From contig JAADEU010000041.1 in NCBI GenBank assembly GCA_013153235.1, positions 1 through 7,032 on the forward strand: a DNA stretch of 7,032 nt, in the 5' to 3' direction. The position numbers and the translations under genes were made by a program. How positions within the stretch are numbered: position 1 is the stretch's first letter; the number at the start of each line of letters is the position of its first letter. Shown here one piece after another: positions 6,194-7,032 of this stretch. This DNA is from Aquificota bacterium. Lineage in GTDB: Bacteria; Aquificota; Aquificia; Aquificales; Hydrogenothermaceae. The notes below the pieces were generated by a model. The model had not been told where the DNA came from, did no database searches, and saw only the letters and a program-made list of their open reading frames with translations.

Positions 6194-6441
6194 TGGAGCT
6201 GGAAAACATAAAACCAGATATTACCCACGATGCTACAGGGACTTACTGTCCTATACCGATAACCGAGCTGGCAAAGGTTATGAAGAAGGCACAGAAGGGA
6301 CAGATTATTGAGCTTCTAGCAGATGATGAGGGGGCTGTTCAGGATGTTCCTGCCTGGTGTGAAACGACAGGAAACGAGTTCCTGGGATACAAAGAGGAAG
6401 ACGGAATATACATATTTTACGTGAAAAAAACACAGGACTGA
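6193..6441 (+). CDS. TusA/SirA-family sulfur carrier protein
   Basis: This 82-residue protein has the TusA fold. The family takes a persulfide on the cysteine of a CPxP motif and passes it to enzymes of tRNA thiolation, molybdenum cofactor biosynthesis or sulfur oxidation. The motif CPIP is present with Cys19, followed by the helix ITELAKVMKK. A second cysteine, Cys56, sits in AWCETTGNEF, typical of the two-Cys branch rather than E. coli TusA. No signal peptide is visible, so it is cytosolic. The gene begins inside the stop codon of the PP-loop protein (TAATG), a coupling that suggests it is that protein's sulfur donor. Which upstream protein loads it is unknown; the encoded IscS-like protein looks unable to make persulfide from cysteine. 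Confidence 0.92.
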   Translation: MELENIKPDITHDATGTYCPIPITELAKVMKKAQKGQIIELLADDEGAVQDVPAWCETTGNEFLGYKEEDGIYIFYVKKTQD

Positions 6442-6448
6442 AAAGAAA

Positions 6449-6697
6449 ATGAGGATAACTGAGGAGACAAAGGTATTTCACCTGCTGGAAGAGTATCCGG
6501 AAAGTGAACCTATTGTGAAGAAGTATTTTGCATACTTTTACGAGAAGAAGCTGGAAGATATAGCACTCAAAAGGCTGAGTATTAAGGGTGCATTTAATGT
6601 GTTGAATCTTTCTGATAGAGAAAGGGAAGACTTTTTCAGGGAGCTATACGAAAAACTGGGACTTGAAGTCCCAAAAACAAATATGGAGAGAGAGTAA
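6449..6697 (+). CDS. Small DUF1858-like protein (hypothetical)
   Basis: This 82-residue, highly charged, all-helical-looking protein has no cysteine. The opening (ITEETKVFHLLEEYPESEPI followed by VKKYF) matches the start of DUF1858 / ScdA N-terminal-like domains, where a short strand and helix precede 'YPE' and a later Cys pair. Here the residues after Tyr26 (FAYFYEKKLEDIALKRLSI) lack that pair. It lies seven bases after the TusA-like gene with only a weak purine-rich ribosome site, so it is probably translated by coupling, and its stop overlaps the next ATG. Its position between a TusA-like and an Nfu-like protein suggests an accessory role in sulfur or cluster transfer; that is inference from neighbours only. 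Confidence 0.72.
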   Translation: MRITEETKVFHLLEEYPESEPIVKKYFAYFYEKKLEDIALKRLSIKGAFNVLNLSDREREDFFRELYEKLGLEVPKTNMERE

Positions 6698-6951
6698 TGG
6701 TTAAAACAAAAGAGCAAGAAGTGGAAAATGTCCTTGAAATGATAAGGCCCGCTCTTGCCCTTGATATGGGTGATATAAGACTCGTTAAGGTTGAGGATGA
6801 TACGGTATATCTGGAGCTGCTGGGTGCCTGCTCAACATGTCCGGTACCTGATATAACGATGAAAGATGTGATAATAGTGGCTATAAAGAACTTCCTCCCG
6901 TGGGTTAAAAAGGTACAGATAGGACAGCATAAGTTTGAGATTACATCCTGA
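6697..6951 (+). CDS. Stand-alone NifU C-terminal (Nfu-type) domain protein
   Basis: The 84 residues correspond to the Nfu domain, which binds a [4Fe-4S] cluster at a dimer interface through CxxC and delivers it to target proteins. The domain start VENVLEMIRPAL (9-20), the strand region IRLVKVEDDTVYLELLGAC, and the cluster motif CSTCP (Cys45, Cys48) are clear. Two departures from the consensus are visible: ALDMGD (21-26) in place of ADGGD and VPDITMK in place of SSTMTLK after the cysteines. It begins inside the stop codon of the DUF1858-like gene (TAATG) and its own TGA overlaps the aroE ATG. With IscU at the head of the same operon it supplies a downstream carrier for newly built clusters. 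Confidence 0.92.
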   Translation: MVKTKEQEVENVLEMIRPALALDMGDIRLVKVEDDTVYLELLGACSTCPVPDITMKDVIIVAIKNFLPWVKKVQIGQHKFEITS

Positions 6952-7032
6952 TGAGACCGGACATAAACGGGCAGACGGCTGTTTATGGAATAATAGGATA
7001 TCCTGTAAAGCATTCTAAATCTCCCCAGTTTC
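6951..7032 (+). CDS. aroE: Shikimate dehydrogenase, N-terminal part (cut by the window end)
   Basis: The last 82 bases open a frame from ATG 6951-6953 whose 27 residues include VYGIIGYPVKHSKSPQF, the hallmark N-terminus of AroE (the Ser-x-Ser pair contacts shikimate). AroE reduces 3-dehydroshikimate with NADPH in aromatic amino acid synthesis. The ATG overlaps the TGA of the Nfu-like gene by one base (TGATG), so it is translationally coupled to an otherwise sulfur/cluster operon. The remaining ~90% of the gene lies outside the window. Confidence 0.93.
   Translation, partial: MRPDINGQTAVYGIIGYPVKHSKSPQF

Noticed and set aside
1..7032. CRISPR arrays, tRNA or rRNA genes, insertion sequences, attachment sites
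   Set aside because: No regularly spaced repeats, cloverleaf-like segments, transposase motifs or terminal repeats were seen; the longest gene-free stretch is under 200 bases.

Overview
The window looks like chromosomal DNA of a thermophilic, sulfur-rich-habitat bacterium of the phylum Aquificota, most likely Hydrogenothermaceae (Persephonella / Sulfurihydrogenibium-like). The grounds are moderate GC, heavy use of AGA/AGG and ATA codons, Glu/Lys-rich proteins, strong AGGAGG ribosome sites, and an IscU that closely resembles what I remember of Aquifex IscU. The assignment is from memory and was not searched.

Layout. Positions 1-195 hold a control region and possibly the edge of a neighbouring gene. 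A two-gene + strand unit follows: an Mrp/ApbC-type P-loop ATPase (196-1266) and an IscS/NifS-family protein (1282-2517). It ends at a clear intrinsic terminator (2524-2545). Convergent to it on the - strand is a ClC chloride channel/transporter with two CBS domains (2544-4301). Upstream of that, also on the - strand, is a 59-residue winged-helix protein (4373-4552). Divergent from the small regulator is a tightly packed + strand operon (4680 to the window end): iscU, a PP-loop tRNA-thiolase-like protein, a TusA-like sulfur carrier, a DUF1858-like small protein, an Nfu/NifU C-terminal-domain protein and the start of aroE. Four of these junctions are one-base TAATG/TGATG overlaps and one is a 7-base gap.

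How the genes fit together. Apart from the ClC gene and aroE, the window is an iron-sulfur cluster and sulfur-transfer kit: scaffold (IscU), carriers (Mrp, Nfu-like), persulfide relay (TusA-like), a tRNA-thiolation-type ATPase and an IscS homologue. The most striking observation is that this IscS homologue cannot be an ordinary cysteine desulfurase. The PLP Schiff-base lysine is Tyr211, and the PLP-contacting Gln and Thr and the substrate-carboxylate Arg are also replaced. The sulfur-carrying loop cysteine (Cys334) and the C-terminal region used for docking IscU are kept. Mrp likewise has only one of the usual two CxxC cysteines, and it is the only cysteine in that protein. Together these suggest a cluster/sulfur-relay pathway that does not draw sulfur from cysteine at this locus but uses sulfide or persulfide from elsewhere, with the IscS-like protein as a scaffold partner.

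A second observation is an inverted repeat, TATGA-N6-TCAT(A/T). It occurs in both control regions, upstream of mrp and upstream of iscU, each time centred about 65-68 bases before the start codon. I saw it nowhere else in the window. Its geometry is that of CRP/FNR-family operators and it could tie the two operons into one regulon.
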